Assembly: GCA_032622095.1 (NCBI GenBank)
Contig: CP136069.1
Span: forward strand, 31,064,342 to 31,128,341
Direction of reading: 5' to 3'
Length of the DNA: 64,000 nucleotides
Source: Siphonodentalium dalli
Taxonomy: Eukaryota > Mollusca > Scaphopoda > Gadilida > Siphonodentaliidae
This document shows positions 50,703 to 62,590 of this stretch, in pieces; the first letter of the stretch is position 1, and every line of letters starts with the position of its first letter. The translations under genes were made by a program, and so were the position numbers. The notes below the pieces were generated by a model. The model worked only from the letters and a program-made list of their open reading frames with translations. It was not told the origin of the DNA and did not search any database.

Positions 50703-50804
50703 GACATGAAATGTTGCAAGCATTCATTGATGGACTTAAAGATCAGAAAGACCTTTTGATATTCCTGAGAAATTATTTTGGCGAGCCTTCAATCAAGAAT
50801 CATG
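50703..50804 (+). CDS. Exon E (U5)
   Basis: 102 bp with a good acceptor (TTTCTACTTTCAG) and donor (CATG|GTATGA). It encodes a strongly helical stretch that includes EMLQAFIDGLKDQKDLLIF and LRNYFGEPSIKN. This is the most convincing single exon in the window. In U2a the frame tolerates a 6-bp insertion; in U1/U3 it is broken. Confidence 0.65.
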
Positions 50805-50814
50805 GTATGATGAT

Positions 50815-51030
50815 CATGAACATAACAATTTAACTCGCACTCATAACGGGTGCCTGCCTCTATATAGGCTTGCATCATGAACATAACAATTTAACTCGCA
50901 CTCATAACGGGTGCCTGCCTCTATATAGGCTTGCACTTGGTAGCGTGTGCTATATAAATTCTTACATGTGTGAATATTTACATTGGTACTTTGTTTTACT
51001 AATGAGAATCACATGTGTATGGACATGTTT
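50815..51030. repeat. Locally duplicated 130-bp module (U5)
   Basis: A 61-bp segment starting CATAACAATTTAACTCGC is repeated at 50821 and 50882, then one full module follows. The second place is 51885-52020. Confidence 0.7.
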
Positions 51031-51758
51031 CTGTGTTACAAATGTTTTTCCATTTGTCGAGCCAGACGAAGTCTTAAGTGTGCTATTAATAATTATTGTA
51101 CTGTACTTGTCATTGTACTTTCAATGAATCAGATAGTTTGAAGATGTAGCCCTGTAGACGGCTCATTACACCCTTGATTTGGATTTTTTCATCTGCAGCA
51201 TTGCCTTTTGTCGTAGATAATTTTAGTTTTCCTGATTAGCCACAGGTATAAGGATTACTCATTAAAATACAGGTCAAGTTCAATTTTAGGTTTTGACCAC
51301 CTATTTTGACCGGAGTTATGGTCCTTGTTGACTTATAATTTAGACTATTATTTTGGTTTCCGGGTGATGGCTTTAGTTATCAGTTTGTTTTCAAATTTGG
51401 CATATGGATTACTCGTTATGGCTCTTTGTTGAAATTACCGTGGCGCATGGAGCAAATTAACTGGTATAAAAATCTCAATTTGCTAGCCAAATTTGGATAA
51501 AAGCTATGCAATTTGGTATGAATTTTATGATTTCAGAACAATGCTATCTAATCATGTCAATGTGAGGTTATTTGCTAATCAAAATTTCAAAAGTAATTTG
51601 CTTCCTGCATGGGCGTATTTTGTCACGCCTTGGCGATGCTAGTGTTGAAAAGCCTTTGAAAACAATGATGAAACGAGGCATTTCTGGGCCACTTTAATAA
51701 CTCATATTGTCACTGGGCATGCTGGGCCACTTTAATGACTCATATTTTATAAGTTCAG

Positions 51759-51844
51759 GTCCTGAAACTTGTTTAAGAATGGTCTGTAATATCAGCAAAA
51801 AAGAAGTTAATTGAGAATACAACTACGGTAGTAGTATAGTGTAG
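51759..51844 (+). pseudogene. Exon F (U5), shortened and out of frame
   Basis: 86 bp after AAGTTCAG and before GTAATC. In phase with exon E it reads PETCLRMVCNISKKEV and then stops. Comparison with U2a suggests that about 23 bp are missing, a state shared with U1/U3. Confidence 0.55.
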
Positions 51845-52140
51845 GTAATCAGATGGGCTTTAAAGAGTCTATGAACCTTAGTCTTATCCCGCACTCATAA
51901 CGGGTGCCTGCCTTTATATAGGCTTGTACTTGGTAGCGTGTGCTAAATGAATTCTTACATGTGCGAATATTTACATTGGTACTTTGTTTACTAATGAGAA
52001 TCGCATGTGTATGGACATGTGCTGCATGTCAGAAATTGTCAGTCCCACGACTCGCACTTTATGTGATTATACAGGTGCTCCTATAAATATTTAGTGGTAA
52101 ACATTGTCACTCCAAATGATTAATAGGTATATTTTGTTAA

Positions 52141-52670
52141 TTATCCCCTGCCAAATTAAAAATTTGCGGGGGGATATAGTAATGGGTTCCGTCTGTCCCG
52201 AATTTGTAAGTCATAACTTGAACAAATGGAAATGGATTTCAAAGATTTATGGTATATGAGTTCATCTGACCATTACCTAGAATGAGTTCGCAAGCCATGT
52301 CTGGCCGGATATTTTTACCGGAGTTATTGGACTTTGTTTATTATTTGTCGAATTTAACAAATGGCAAATAGACGACGTCACAGGGCTCATTTCCACAAAT
52401 CTCAACGGATTTCAAAGATATATGGTATATGAGTTCACATGACCAGTATCTAGAACGAGTTCGCAAACCAGGTCCGGCCGGATATTTTCAGCAGAGGTAT
52501 TGGACTTTGTTTATTTTTTTTGGTGCAAAAGGACGACGTCACAGGGCTCATTTCCCACAAAATCCCACCTCTTGTTTAGCATACTGAGAACGCAACCATT
52601 ATTGAGAATGCACTTCACCAACTGCACAATTCGGCGGGGTATACCGCCGTCTTCGACTGCTTGTTATTTT
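52141..52670. repeat. CCCTGCC/GGCGGGG dispersed repeat inserted in U5
   Basis: Same family as 27336, about 530 bp, with an internal repeat of GGTATATGAGTTCA sections. U1 at about 6405-6410 lacks it, so it is a private insertion in U5. Confidence 0.7.
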
Positions 52671-53023
52671 TGGATCACGACTCCCACTTATTGAGTAATT
52701 ATATCACGCCCGTTGTATATCCCTTAAACCCCACCCACACATGCCCCTATAAATATTTAATGGTAAACAGGGTCACTCCTATTAAATGCTTAATAGGTAT
52801 ATTTTGTTGTTAATTGTTATAAACTGGGTATAATATTCATTTGGTCGAAATGGCAGTCAAAACTTAGTTTTTATTGTTGATCATTATCCGATAGTTTAGT
52901 GTAGGAATACTTGATAGCAGTGTTTTGTTTTCTCTCTATGGACTGATGAATGCAAAAGCGTTAATGCAATTTATAATTGGGAATATTTAGTTTATTTTAT
53001 TATCGTATACTGGATATGAACAA

Positions 53024-53398
53024 GGCTGAGTTTAGTGTGCCTGTCCTTTGCAGAATGAGGTCCCCAGAGGGTGAATTTAGTGACGCTATCCTGTATAGCG
53101 GGCTAGCATCAATAAATGCAACTCTGGGGACCTCATTCTACTCGGGGCCTCATCTTCTCTCAAAAGTTTTTAATTATAAATTTTCTGTAGAATAATCAAG
53201 GTTCCCAATGAATATACATCACAATATTCACCATTTGGGAACTTCAATCCGAGTCTGTCTCCATAGCAGATGAGGTCATGCAGAATAAGGTCCCCAGAGG
53301 GTGAATTTGGTATGCTAGCATGCTATGCGGGATAGCTTCACTAAATTCACCATCTGGGAACCTCATTCTGCAAATGACAGGCACACTAAACTCAGGCT
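53024..53398. mobile_element. Foldback MITE-2 pair in U5
   Basis: Two hairpins of the GAGGTCCCCAGAGGG family, separated by about 130 bp of TCTTCTCTCAAAAG-type sequence. It shows the state of this site before the hAT insertion seen in U1. Confidence 0.7.
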
Positions 53399-53755
53399 TG
53401 TAATTATCCTGAAAAGCTGAACAAAAATGAATTATATACCATTCCAATGTATGAGTGTCAAAATAGGGTCATTTTTTAAATTCGAACCAGATATCGGCCC
53501 TCATAATTGGCTATGGCAATCGGCAATGCTGAACCCATTTGTTGAAGCAAACTGGGCCGTGGCAAAGGGTTGCCGTAGCAGATTTCTGAAGACAAACAAT
53601 CTGAATTAAGAAGACTAGTTCTTTGGCCTAATTGTGAAGTTAGGTTTTTGGATCTGGAATAAAAATGAGGTACGACCAAGTCAGACGGTGCCTCACTAAA
53701 CATGATCAAACGTGGCAGAAAATGAAAACAGTCGTGCAAAGAATATAAAATACAG

Positions 53756-53879
53756 AGAATATTTTGGTGATGATGATGGTTCCAATCAAACATTCGTGGT
53801 TTCTACCGGAGAACTCTGTTCGATGATGGTTAAAATACTTCCTTGGATGTCTGAACCAAATTTATCCCTTTGCCTTAAT
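53756..53879 (+). CDS. Exon G (U5)
   Basis: 124 bp from ATACAG to GTACTA. It reads EYFGDDDGSNQTFVVSTG and later VKILPWMSEPNLSLCLN. The acceptor AG is intact here, but U1 and U6 have AAGGGG in its place. An alternative donor GTAAAG lies at 53911; the one chosen keeps phase 0 with exon H. Confidence 0.6.
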
Positions 53880-54214
53880 GTACTAGCAGCCAAGGATATT
53901 GTGATGAGCCTGTAAAGGACTACTAATTATGTCATTTAACCCTTTATTTACTAAATAGATTCTTCCATTCAGTTATAAAAGTATACATTGGAATGGTCTA
54001 TTATTCATTTGGGAGGGGGTGTTCAGGAAATAAGCAGACAAATAATAAAAGTGCTTATGGTAGTTTGTTTAACTTATTATTTGTCTGAACATTACCTAAG
54101 TGGTAACTACTCGTCAATAAGCATTTAGTATAGAAAGGGGTTAATATTGATACATGTAATTTCATAATGCCCAACTTGGGGCAATTTGTGAGCCCAAAAT
54201 TAATTTCTGTGCAG

Positions 54215-54372
54215 ATATCAAATTGTCTTGCAGAAAAATCTAAGGAGCATTGTGCTATTGGGGGCTCACTTACCTCAAAAAGTATACAAATACTAGAGAT
54301 ATTGGCTCAAAATAATAGTGATGCAGTTCAAATTGGGGTGTTATCGAGCGATTGTGTTCTATTAAGTTATAA
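54215..54372 (+). CDS. Exon H (U5)
   Basis: 158 bp after TTCTGTGCAG and before GTCTTT. It is open throughout, with ISNCLAEKSKEHCAIGG and then IQILEILAQNNSDAVQIG. Leucine spacing suggests paired helices. It leaves two bases (AA), which exon I of U2a would complete with T. Confidence 0.6.
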
Positions 54373-55244
54373 GTCTTTCTTTCATTTGTAAATTTTTGTT
54401 TTCATTGAACCTATCTTTCCTAGTTGAAACAAGCCAACATGCATATTTTGAACTAGACAGGATGTTGTCTGGGATAGAATATTTCACGCACAAGATTGTG
54501 ACTAAAATATATTACGCAACATGTGGTGAATCAATCAACTTTAAATATAACGTATCATATAAACTTAATTAACGTATCGTGTGTCTACATTGGTGGAACT
54601 CCTTCAATTAATTATTCGTTGATGTATATACTGTGATGATTGACTACCGCCCCAGTCTGAGTATTCATGACTGAGTGATTAGTTCTCACTGAGTATGACA
54701 TTAATCAACATTAATCAACCAAGTACATGAAGGTTTATCGAAATTGCTCTTAACCCTTTACCCTTTACCCAATTATTCGTTGTTATATATACATACTGTG
54801 ATGATTGACTTTATATGTACATACTGTGATGATTGACTACCGCCCCAGTCTGAGTATTCATGACTGAGTGATTAGTTCTCACTGAGTATGACATTAATCA
54901 ACCAAGTACATAGGTTTATCGAAATTGCTCTTTTGATATTATGTCATTTATTTGTCCCAAATTTGAACATCAAACAAAATTAAACCATTTAATAGATGCT
55001 TGTAATATGCTCATTATTCCTTTCACTTTAAATTAAAATGTGCTTAAATTGCTATTTAGACATAAGTAGATCCAGGGATTTTCCTCGGTCGGTACCAGTG
55101 GTCCCCGATAGTGTCCCGTTCCCCAATTACGTGTAGTCCAGATCTGTTCAATCTAGAGTCCAATTAAGATTATCAAATTTTACTTTAAATTTAGTCTAAT
55201 AGTTGAATTTTCTTGTAAAATGTGAGGCATATACTCTCCATCCA

Positions 55245-55550
55245 TCAACTTGTAGCGTGTGATTATGCTAATTTAGGTACATGTATCTGGTTTTCAGTGT
55301 GTGATATACTGATTTAGGTATCTGGTTTTTGGCTTGTGCGTGATTATGGTAATTTAGGTATCTGGTTTTCGGCTTGTGCGTGATTATGGTAATTTAGGTA
55401 CCTGGTTTTCGGCTTGTGCGTGATTATGGTAATTTAGGTACCTGGTTTTCGGCTTGTGCGTGATTATGATAATTTAGGTACCTGGTTTTCAGCTTGTAGC
55501 ATGTGATGATGCTACAGTGTGATTTAAGTATCTGGTTTTCAGTGTGTAGT
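55245..55550. repeat. 40-bp minisatellite in U5, variant-rich
   Basis: About seven copies, dominated by the GGCTTGTGCGTGATTATGG variant that is minor in U1 and U2a. Confidence 0.9.
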
Positions 55551-56364
55551 GCGTGATGACCATTTGAATGGGAATCTCTCTGAAACCCTGTGTTGATTTT
55601 CAATGTCTGATACTACACATCTCTCGCACATAAATATTACTGATATGTAGTGAATGATGCATTTGTCATTTATATTGTGTTTGGCCAATGTTTTCTTACA
55701 TTTATGCGAGACTCACATGTATAATAGAATGCATTGGCACAGCTGCACGGCGTTTACACACAATTTCTGGAAGCTCCAGTCATGAAACGGTTAACAACGG
55801 AATGATTATGTTATTGGACAGTCTGTCCGCTGTTGGGTCTGGATAATAACTTTAGATCTCAACTGAATGTAATGAAATTTTGTATGTGTTTACAAGCAAA
55901 ATATATGTCAAGTTCGAATTCATGTTCTGCCTGCCAATTTTCACCAGATGTAATTACCAGGGGAGTAGTTTTCCATGCCCTAGCGATGCTCTGGTTATTA
56001 AAGTAATACTAATTTGAGTGTTTTTTAACGAGTTGAACCTGGATGAATAACTACAGCCTGACAGGTCACACCTGTCCTCGGGCTACAATTTCCATTTTTA
56101 AGAGACCGATTCCGGGCCTTCGAAGTGGGTTAATACGCATATACAAGTCTGAAACAACAAGTACATTTAAACGAAAATTAGATTGATTTTGTGCTTTTTT
56201 TAATTATTAATTCTAAAAAATAAAGATGTTGCATGTCAAAACCATGGTTATATAAACAGTGCTGTTACAGTGGAGTTAACTTTTTATTGGAAAGATCAAA
56301 GAATTGAACAAATGTATTAATTAATAAACGATTAGCAATGTTTGTTGACAGCAACAGTCTTTAT

Positions 56365-57437
56365 CAGGTCGGGCAAAGATGCAAAATTGGCTTACTAGCG
56401 AAATCGGGCTCAGTAAGCCAGTTCGATCTCTCGTTTTAATGTGTTTTGACAACGCACACCTGACTTTGCCAGGTGCCGCGACAATGCGCAATTCAGTTTT
56501 CAACCCATCATTTACGACGCATTAGAGCGCTTTAAAAACCACTATTGTCTCACCTACTCGCAACGGCGGTAATCCTTTTAATTGGTGTTTAATGACAGCC
56601 GATAATTAAGCTTCCTATATTCTTCCTAGATGAAGTTAATAGCGCAATTCAGGTGATGGCCGGCCACGTCATTTTTTGAAGACAAGCTGTTCACAAAGGT
56701 CAAGGTAAGCTTTTGGTTGCAAGAAATTTGATTGGAGGACATTATTTCGCAAATACACATTAATATGTTCATGGTTAAGAGAACATTAGTATGGAAGCAC
56801 GCACGGACAATCACAAAATAACAAAGATTAAATTTTGAAGCGTGACCATTGACAATGAAATGAGCTTGTTATCACGATTACCCGCGTCTCGACCTCATTA
56901 ACGTTTTTTGCACCGAGAACGGTAGGAAAAACCGGCTACGAGAGTGGTAAAATGGCGGCTAGAATGTATTTGTGCCGAAAAACTGAAGCAGTCTTCCGTA
57001 GATTTTAAAAAGAGTACTAATCATAAACGTGTTTGCAAGCATTTGCCAGATATATAAACAGCCAATCAAAAGTGTTCCTTGTGAAAATTTTCTGCTGCTG
57101 TCACAATTTATCATTTCCGGCCCAAGAACATTTCAAAAAGAAACTTATGAGCGAGAACAAAGCTATTAAATAGTCACTGAAATTATCAAACGAACAATAA
57201 GTAACACCAATTAGAGGGATTAACGCCGTTACAAGTAGGTGAGACAATGGTGGTTTTTAAATCGTGCTAATGCATCCTAAATGATGGGTTGAAAATTGGA
57301 TGTCGCATTTTCGCGGCATCTAGCAAAGTCAGGTGTGCTTTGAAAAAACACGACAAAACACATTAAAACGAAAGATCGAATTGGCTTACTGAGCCCGATT
57401 TCGCTAGTAAGCCAATTTTGCATCTTTGCCCGACCTG
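56365..57437. mobile_element. Element with long inverted repeats in U5 (1073 bp)
   Basis: Both ends start CAGGTCGGGCAAAGATGC and stay complementary for about 215 bp at roughly 85-90 percent by eye. Flanks are TTTAT on both sides (56360-56364, 57438-57442). U6 has the uninterrupted AGTCTTGATTAAATAAC. A 5-bp duplication and very long ends do not clearly fit one superfamily. The unique middle has no supported gene. Confidence 0.85.
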
Positions 57438-57499
57438 TTTATTAAATAACAATGGTTTCAACTCGCAAAATTTAATTATTGGAGAACTATCAATATTAA

Positions 57500-57778
57500 A
57501 TGAATATATTCAATATAAGAACAAAATTTATCAATTTTCACCCACCCATGTTCTTGTTGATGTTTAAAGACTATTTTTGTGTGGATATTTACCCACTGAG
57601 TGCCTTTGGTCCCTTTAATAATGGTTCTTTTTGTGAAGGGGTGCATTGCTCGAGGCCCCACTGTAGACAAATTCATACCAGGTTAGCTCGTCTGTGGACT
57701 AGGGTGCAATTGATGGCTCAGTTCCTGTTCAATTGTGAAAATCCATTCATTTTCCGCTTACATGTGTTATTTATCTGA
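57500..57778 (+). other. Block J in U5
   Basis: Open, with His to Pro (GPFNNG) and Asn-Trp to Thr-Arg changes, diverging after NCENP. Confidence 0.3.
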
Positions 57779-58465
57779 TTTTCTTATGATTTGGGGGGGG
57801 GGGCAGGGTGTAGTCTGGGGGGGGGGGGGGCAGGGTGTAGTCTGGGATAGAATGTCAAAAATGACGCCACATGTGGTGAAGCAATCTTCTTTAAATGTAT
57901 CTCAAACTATCTTCGGTATTTGTTCTCTTTATACAAATCGTGAAAAGCAGGAGACACAAGTCCGCATAATCACACCCCCACGGAAAATTTATTGATATTA
58001 TAATATTCATCCAACCATCAGTGTGTGTGCGATGTCGAAGGCCATCAGTTAGAAGCTGTCTTAGGTTTCAAATATACTAATATGCCTATTAGTTTGAGGG
58101 TTTGTTGCAGCTGCAAGGCCATCAATATCTCAGCTGTTGGGTTGACAAATCTGTTGATTGATGAAACAAATGTTCAGGGTCCATTAAATTAGAAGCCACC
58201 CTGGGTTATTAATATTTCCAGATGCCTGTTTGCATAATGACTTTGCAAATGCAACAAACGATGTCCGATTTATTAAAAGAGGAAACACCAGAGGGTTAAA
58301 TTCGCTGGGGTAATAACTCCACTGCACATAATGATGATTGGTATTAACAATTCATCACCAGATAATTAGAACGTCCTAAGCACTATTTAAAAAAAAAATT
58401 GAGTGATATCGTTGAATGTAGAATGGCCCCAAAATACGCATATACCACGTTTGGTTGCTCAGATA

Positions 58466-58860
58466 CAAGCCTGAGTTTAGTGTGCCTGTCATTTTCAGCA
58501 TGAGGTCCCCAGGTTGTGAATTTAGTGACGCTATCCCGCATAGCGGGCTAACATCACTAAATTCACCCCCTGGGGGACCTCCTACTTAGACCTCGTCTTT
58601 GAAAGTTTATTATCAAATTTATATTTTTTAGTTTAGTTTCTTATTATCCCCAAATTGGCAGAGGACACTGCATAACCGAGGTTCCCAATGCGTGTACATC
58701 ACAATATTAACCATTTGGAACTTCAATCAGTCTGTCTCCCATAACAGATGAGGCCTAAGCAGACTGATGTCCCCAGAGGGTGAATTTGGTGATGCTAGCC
58801 CGCTGTGCTGTGGGCTAGCATCACCAAATTCACCCTCTGGGGGACCTCATTCTGCAAATG
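58466..58860. mobile_element. Foldback MITE-2 pair in U6
   Basis: Hairpins at about 58466-58582 and 58758-58860, each centred on GCGGGCTA or CTGTGGGCTA. Between them is non-coding sequence like that at 7930-8100 of U1. Confidence 0.7.
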
Positions 58861-59308
58861 AGATTTTTTGCATATAAACGGCCCATTCTGTTATTTATAA
58901 ATTTCTTTACGTCTTTGGTCGTTTGTTGAACTTATCTGAACATGTCTCTCCAATAAATAGAACTCCTTCTACACTTGTATTAAATAATCTGCCATATATG
59001 AATTGGCCTAATTATCCTGAAAACCTCAACAAAAATGAATAATATACCATTCCAATGTATACATGTACTTTTGTATGCGAGGGTTAAAATAGGGTCATTT
59101 TGTAAATAACCACCACGTGTCTGCCCTCATAACTGGCTACGGCAATCAGCAATTAAGAAGACTAGTTCTTTGGCCTAAGGGTGAAGTTAGGTTTTTGGAT
59201 CTGGAATAAAAATGAGGTACGACCAAGTAAGACAGTGCCTCACTAAACATGATCAAACGTGGCAGAAAATGAAAATAGTCTTGCAAAGAATATAAAATAA
59301 GGGGAATA

Positions 59309-59926
59309 TTTGGTGATGATGATGGTTCCAATCAAACATTCGTGGTTTCTACCGGAGAACTCGGTTCGATGATGGTTAAAATACTTCCTTGGATGTCTGA
59401 ACCAAAATTAACCCTTTGCCTTAATGTACATGAACTGGCAGTCGAGGATAGTGTGATGAGCCTGTAAAGGACTACTAATTATTTCATTTAACCCTTTATT
59501 TACTAAATAGGTTCTTCCATTCAGTTATAAAAGTATACATTGGAATGGTCTATTATTCATTTGGAGCGGGTGTTTAGGAAATAAGGAGACAAATAACAAA
59601 AGTGCTTACAGTAGTTTGTTGAACTTATTTGTCTGAACATTTCCTAAGCGGTAACTACTCGTCAATGAGTTTAGTATAGAAAGGGTTAATATTGATACAT
59701 GTAATTTCATAATGCCCAACTTGAGGTAAGTTGTGAGCCCAAAATTAATTTCTGTGCAGATATCAAATTGTCTTGCAGAAAAATCTAAGGAGCATGGTGC
59801 TATTGGGGTGGGGGGGAGGCAATTGCCCCAAAAAGTATACAAATACTCGAGATATTGGCTCAAAATAATAGCGATGCAGTTCAAATTGGGGTATTGTCGA
59901 GCGATTGTGTTTCTATTAAGTTACAA
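59309..59926 (+). pseudogene. Broken exons G and H in U6
   Basis: Exon G starts near 59314 but has lost a T (ATATTTGG instead of ATATTTTGG), shifting the frame. Exon H (59760-59926, acceptor TTCTGTGCAG, donor GTCTTT) is open to AIG and then shifted by an expanded G tract at about 59805-59815. U6 has no exons C to F. Confidence 0.6.
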
Positions 59927-60106
59927 GTCTTTATTTCATTTGTAAATTTTAGTTTTCATTGAACCTATCTTTCCTAGTTGAAACAAGCCAACATGCATAT
60001 ATTTTGAACTAGACAGGATGTTGTCTATGGGATAGAATTTCATGCACAAGTTTGTGACTAAAAGATATTATGCAACATGTGGTGAATCGATCAACTTTAA
60101 ATATAT

Positions 60107-60195
60107 TGTAGCATATAAACTTAATTAACGTATCATCGTAGCATATAAACTTAATTAACGTATCATCGTAGCATATAAACTTAATTAACATATCG
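60107..60195. repeat. 30-bp tandem repeat, three copies (U6)
   Basis: GCATATAAACTTAATTAACG begins at 60111, 60141 and 60171. U5 has a single copy near 54548-54580. Confidence 0.9.
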
Positions 60196-60683
60196 TTTGT
60201 CTACATTAGTGGAACTCCGTCAATTAATTATTCGTTGTTATATGTACATACTGTGATGATTGACTACCGCCCCAGTCTGAGTATTCGTGACTGAGTGATT
60301 AGTTCTCACTGAGTATGACATTAATCAACCAAGTACATGAAGGTTTATCGAAATTGATTTTTTGATATTTCGTCATTTATTTGTCCCAAATTTGAACATC
60401 AAACAAAATTAAACCATTTAATAGATGCTTGTAATATGCTCATAATTCCTTTCACTCGAAATTAAAATGTGCTTAAATTGCTATTTAGACATAAGTAGAT
60501 CCAGGGATTTTCCTCGGTCGGTACCAGTGGTCCCCGATAGTGTCCCGTTCCCCAATTACGTGTAGTCCAGATCTGTTCAATCTAGAGTCCAATTAAGATT
60601 AATTATCAAATTTTACTTTAAATTTAGTCAATTAAATAGTTGAATTTTCTTGTAAAATGTGAGGCATATACTCTCCATCCGAT

Positions 60684-61470
60684 ATTAGGTATCTGGTTTT
60701 CAACTTGTAGCGTGTGATTATGCTAATTTAGATACATGTATCTGGTTTTCAGTGTGTGATTATACTGATTTAGGTACCTGGTTTTAAGTGTGTGATCTAA
60801 TTTAGCTATCTGGTTTTCAGTGTGGTGATCTAATTTAGCTATCTGGTTTTCAGTGTGGTGATCTAATTTAGCTATCTGGTTTTCAGTGTGTGATATACTG
60901 ATTTAGGTATCTGGTTTTCGGCTTGTGCGTGATTATGGTGATTTAGCTATCTGGTTTTTGGCTTGTGCGTGATTATGGTAATTTAGGTATCTGGTTTTTG
61001 GCTTGTGCGTGATTATGGTGATTTAGGTATCTGGTTTTTGGCTTGTGCGTGATTATGGTAATTTAGGTATCTGGTTTTCGGCTTGTGCGTGATTATGGTG
61101 ATTTAGGTATCTGGTTTTTGGCTTGTGCGTGATTATGATAATTTAGGTACCTGGTTTTAAGTGTGTGATCTAATTTAGCTATCTGGTTTTCAGTGTGTAG
61201 TGTGGTGATCTAAATTAGCTATCTGGTTTTCAGTGTGTGATTATGGTAATTTAGGTGTCTGGTTTTAAGTGTGTGATCTAAATTAGCTATCTGGTTTTCA
61301 GTGTGTAGTGTGGTGATCTAATTTAGCTATCTGGTTTTCAGTGTGTAGTGTGGTGATCTAATTTAGCTATCTGGTTTTCAGTGTGTAGTGTGGTGATCTA
61401 ATTTAGCTATATGGTTTTCAGTGTGTAGTGTGGTGATCTTATTTAGCTATCTGGTTTTCAGTGTGTAGTG
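60684..61470. repeat. 40-bp minisatellite in U6
   Basis: About 20 copies in blocks: the GGCTTGTGCG variant in the middle (about 60905-61150) and the GTGTAGTGTGG type at the right (about 61190-61450). Confidence 0.9.
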
Positions 61471-62398
61471 CGTGATGACCATTTGAATGGGAATCTCTCT
61501 GAAACCCTGTGTTGATTTTCATTGTCTGATACTACACATCTCTCGCATATAAAATATTACTGATATGTAGTGAAAGATGCATTTGTCATTTATATTGTGT
61601 TTGGCCAATGTTTTCTTACATATATGCGAGACTCGCATGTATAATAGAATGCATTGGCACAGCTGCACAGGGTTTACACACAATTTCTGGAAGCTCCAGT
61701 CACGAAACGGTTAACAACGGAATGATTGTTATTGGACAGTCTGTCCGCTGTTAACTTTAGATCTCAACTGAATGTAATGAAATTTTGTATGTGTTTACTA
61801 GCACAATATACGTCAAGTTCGAATTCATGTTCTGCCTGCCAATTTTCACCAGATGTAATTACCAGGGGTGTAGTTTTCCATGCCCTAGCGATGCTCTGGT
61901 TATTAAGTAATACTAATTTGAGTGTTTATTAACAAGTTGAACCTGGATGAATAACTACAGCTTGACAGGTCACACCTGTCCTCGGGCTACAATTTCCATT
62001 TTTAAGAGACCGATTCCGGGCCTTCGAAGTGGATTAATACGCACATATAAGTCTGAAACAACAAGTACATTTAAATGAAAATTAGATTGATTTTGTCCTT
62101 TTTTTAATTATTAATTCTAAAAAATAAAGATGTTGCATGTCAAAACCATGGTTATATATAAAACAGTGCTGTTACAGTGGAGTTAACTTTTTATTGGAAA
62201 GATCAAAGAATTGAACAAATGTATTAATTAATAAACGATTAGCAATGTTTGTTGACAGCAACAGTCTTGATTAAATAACAATGGTTTCAACTCGCAAAAT
62301 TTCATAATTGGAGAACTATCAATAATGAATATAAGAATAAAGTTCATCAATTTCCCCCCCATGTTCTTCTTGTTGATGTTTTAAGACTATATTTTTGT

Positions 62399-62590
62399 GT
62401 GGATATTTACCCACCGAGTGCCTTTGGTCCCTTTAATAATGGTTCTTTTTGTGAAGGGGTGCATTGCTCGAGACCCCACTGTAGACAAATTCATACCAGG
62501 TTAGCTTGTCTGTGGAATTGGGTGCAATTGATGGCTCTGTTCAATTGTGAAAATCCAGTCATTTTCCGCTTACATATGTTATTTATCTGA
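62399..62590 (+). other. Block J in U6
   Basis: Open, with a 6-bp in-frame deletion (LMALFNCENP). Confidence 0.3.

Larger units (their letters stand above)
50184..54372 (+). pseudogene. Best-preserved copy of the array gene in U5 (exons C-H)
   Basis: Exon C 50184-50234, D 50340-50389, E 50703-50804, F 51759-51844, G 53756-53879 and H 54215-54372. All lie between AG and GT, and the phases join without a break: C ends with TG and D supplies G (Trp), D ends with A and E supplies GA, E ends with G and F supplies GT. The inferred 109-bp ancestral F ends with AG and G supplies A, then G to H is phase 0. Only F is clearly damaged (86 bp, shared with U1). Exon I and a start are not seen, so this copy is probably not a working gene. 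Protein family not recognised; an alpha-solenoid-like helical region is a guess. Confidence 0.65.
49544..58434. repeat. Array unit U5, lacking its head
   Basis: The unit starts at the equivalent of U1 position 2006 and runs to the equivalent of about 14100. It is the most compact version of the middle of the unit. It has pre-insertion sequence where U1 carries elements at 3604, 6830, 10330 and 11866. It has two private insertions of its own, at about 52141 and 56365. Exons C, D, E, G and H are open here; exon F is broken. Confidence 0.85.

Noticed and set aside
54746-54772. CCCTTTACCCTTTACCC resembling a telomere repeat or piggyBac end
   Set aside because: Only two or three partial repeats and no TTAA partner; looks like a small local duplication.
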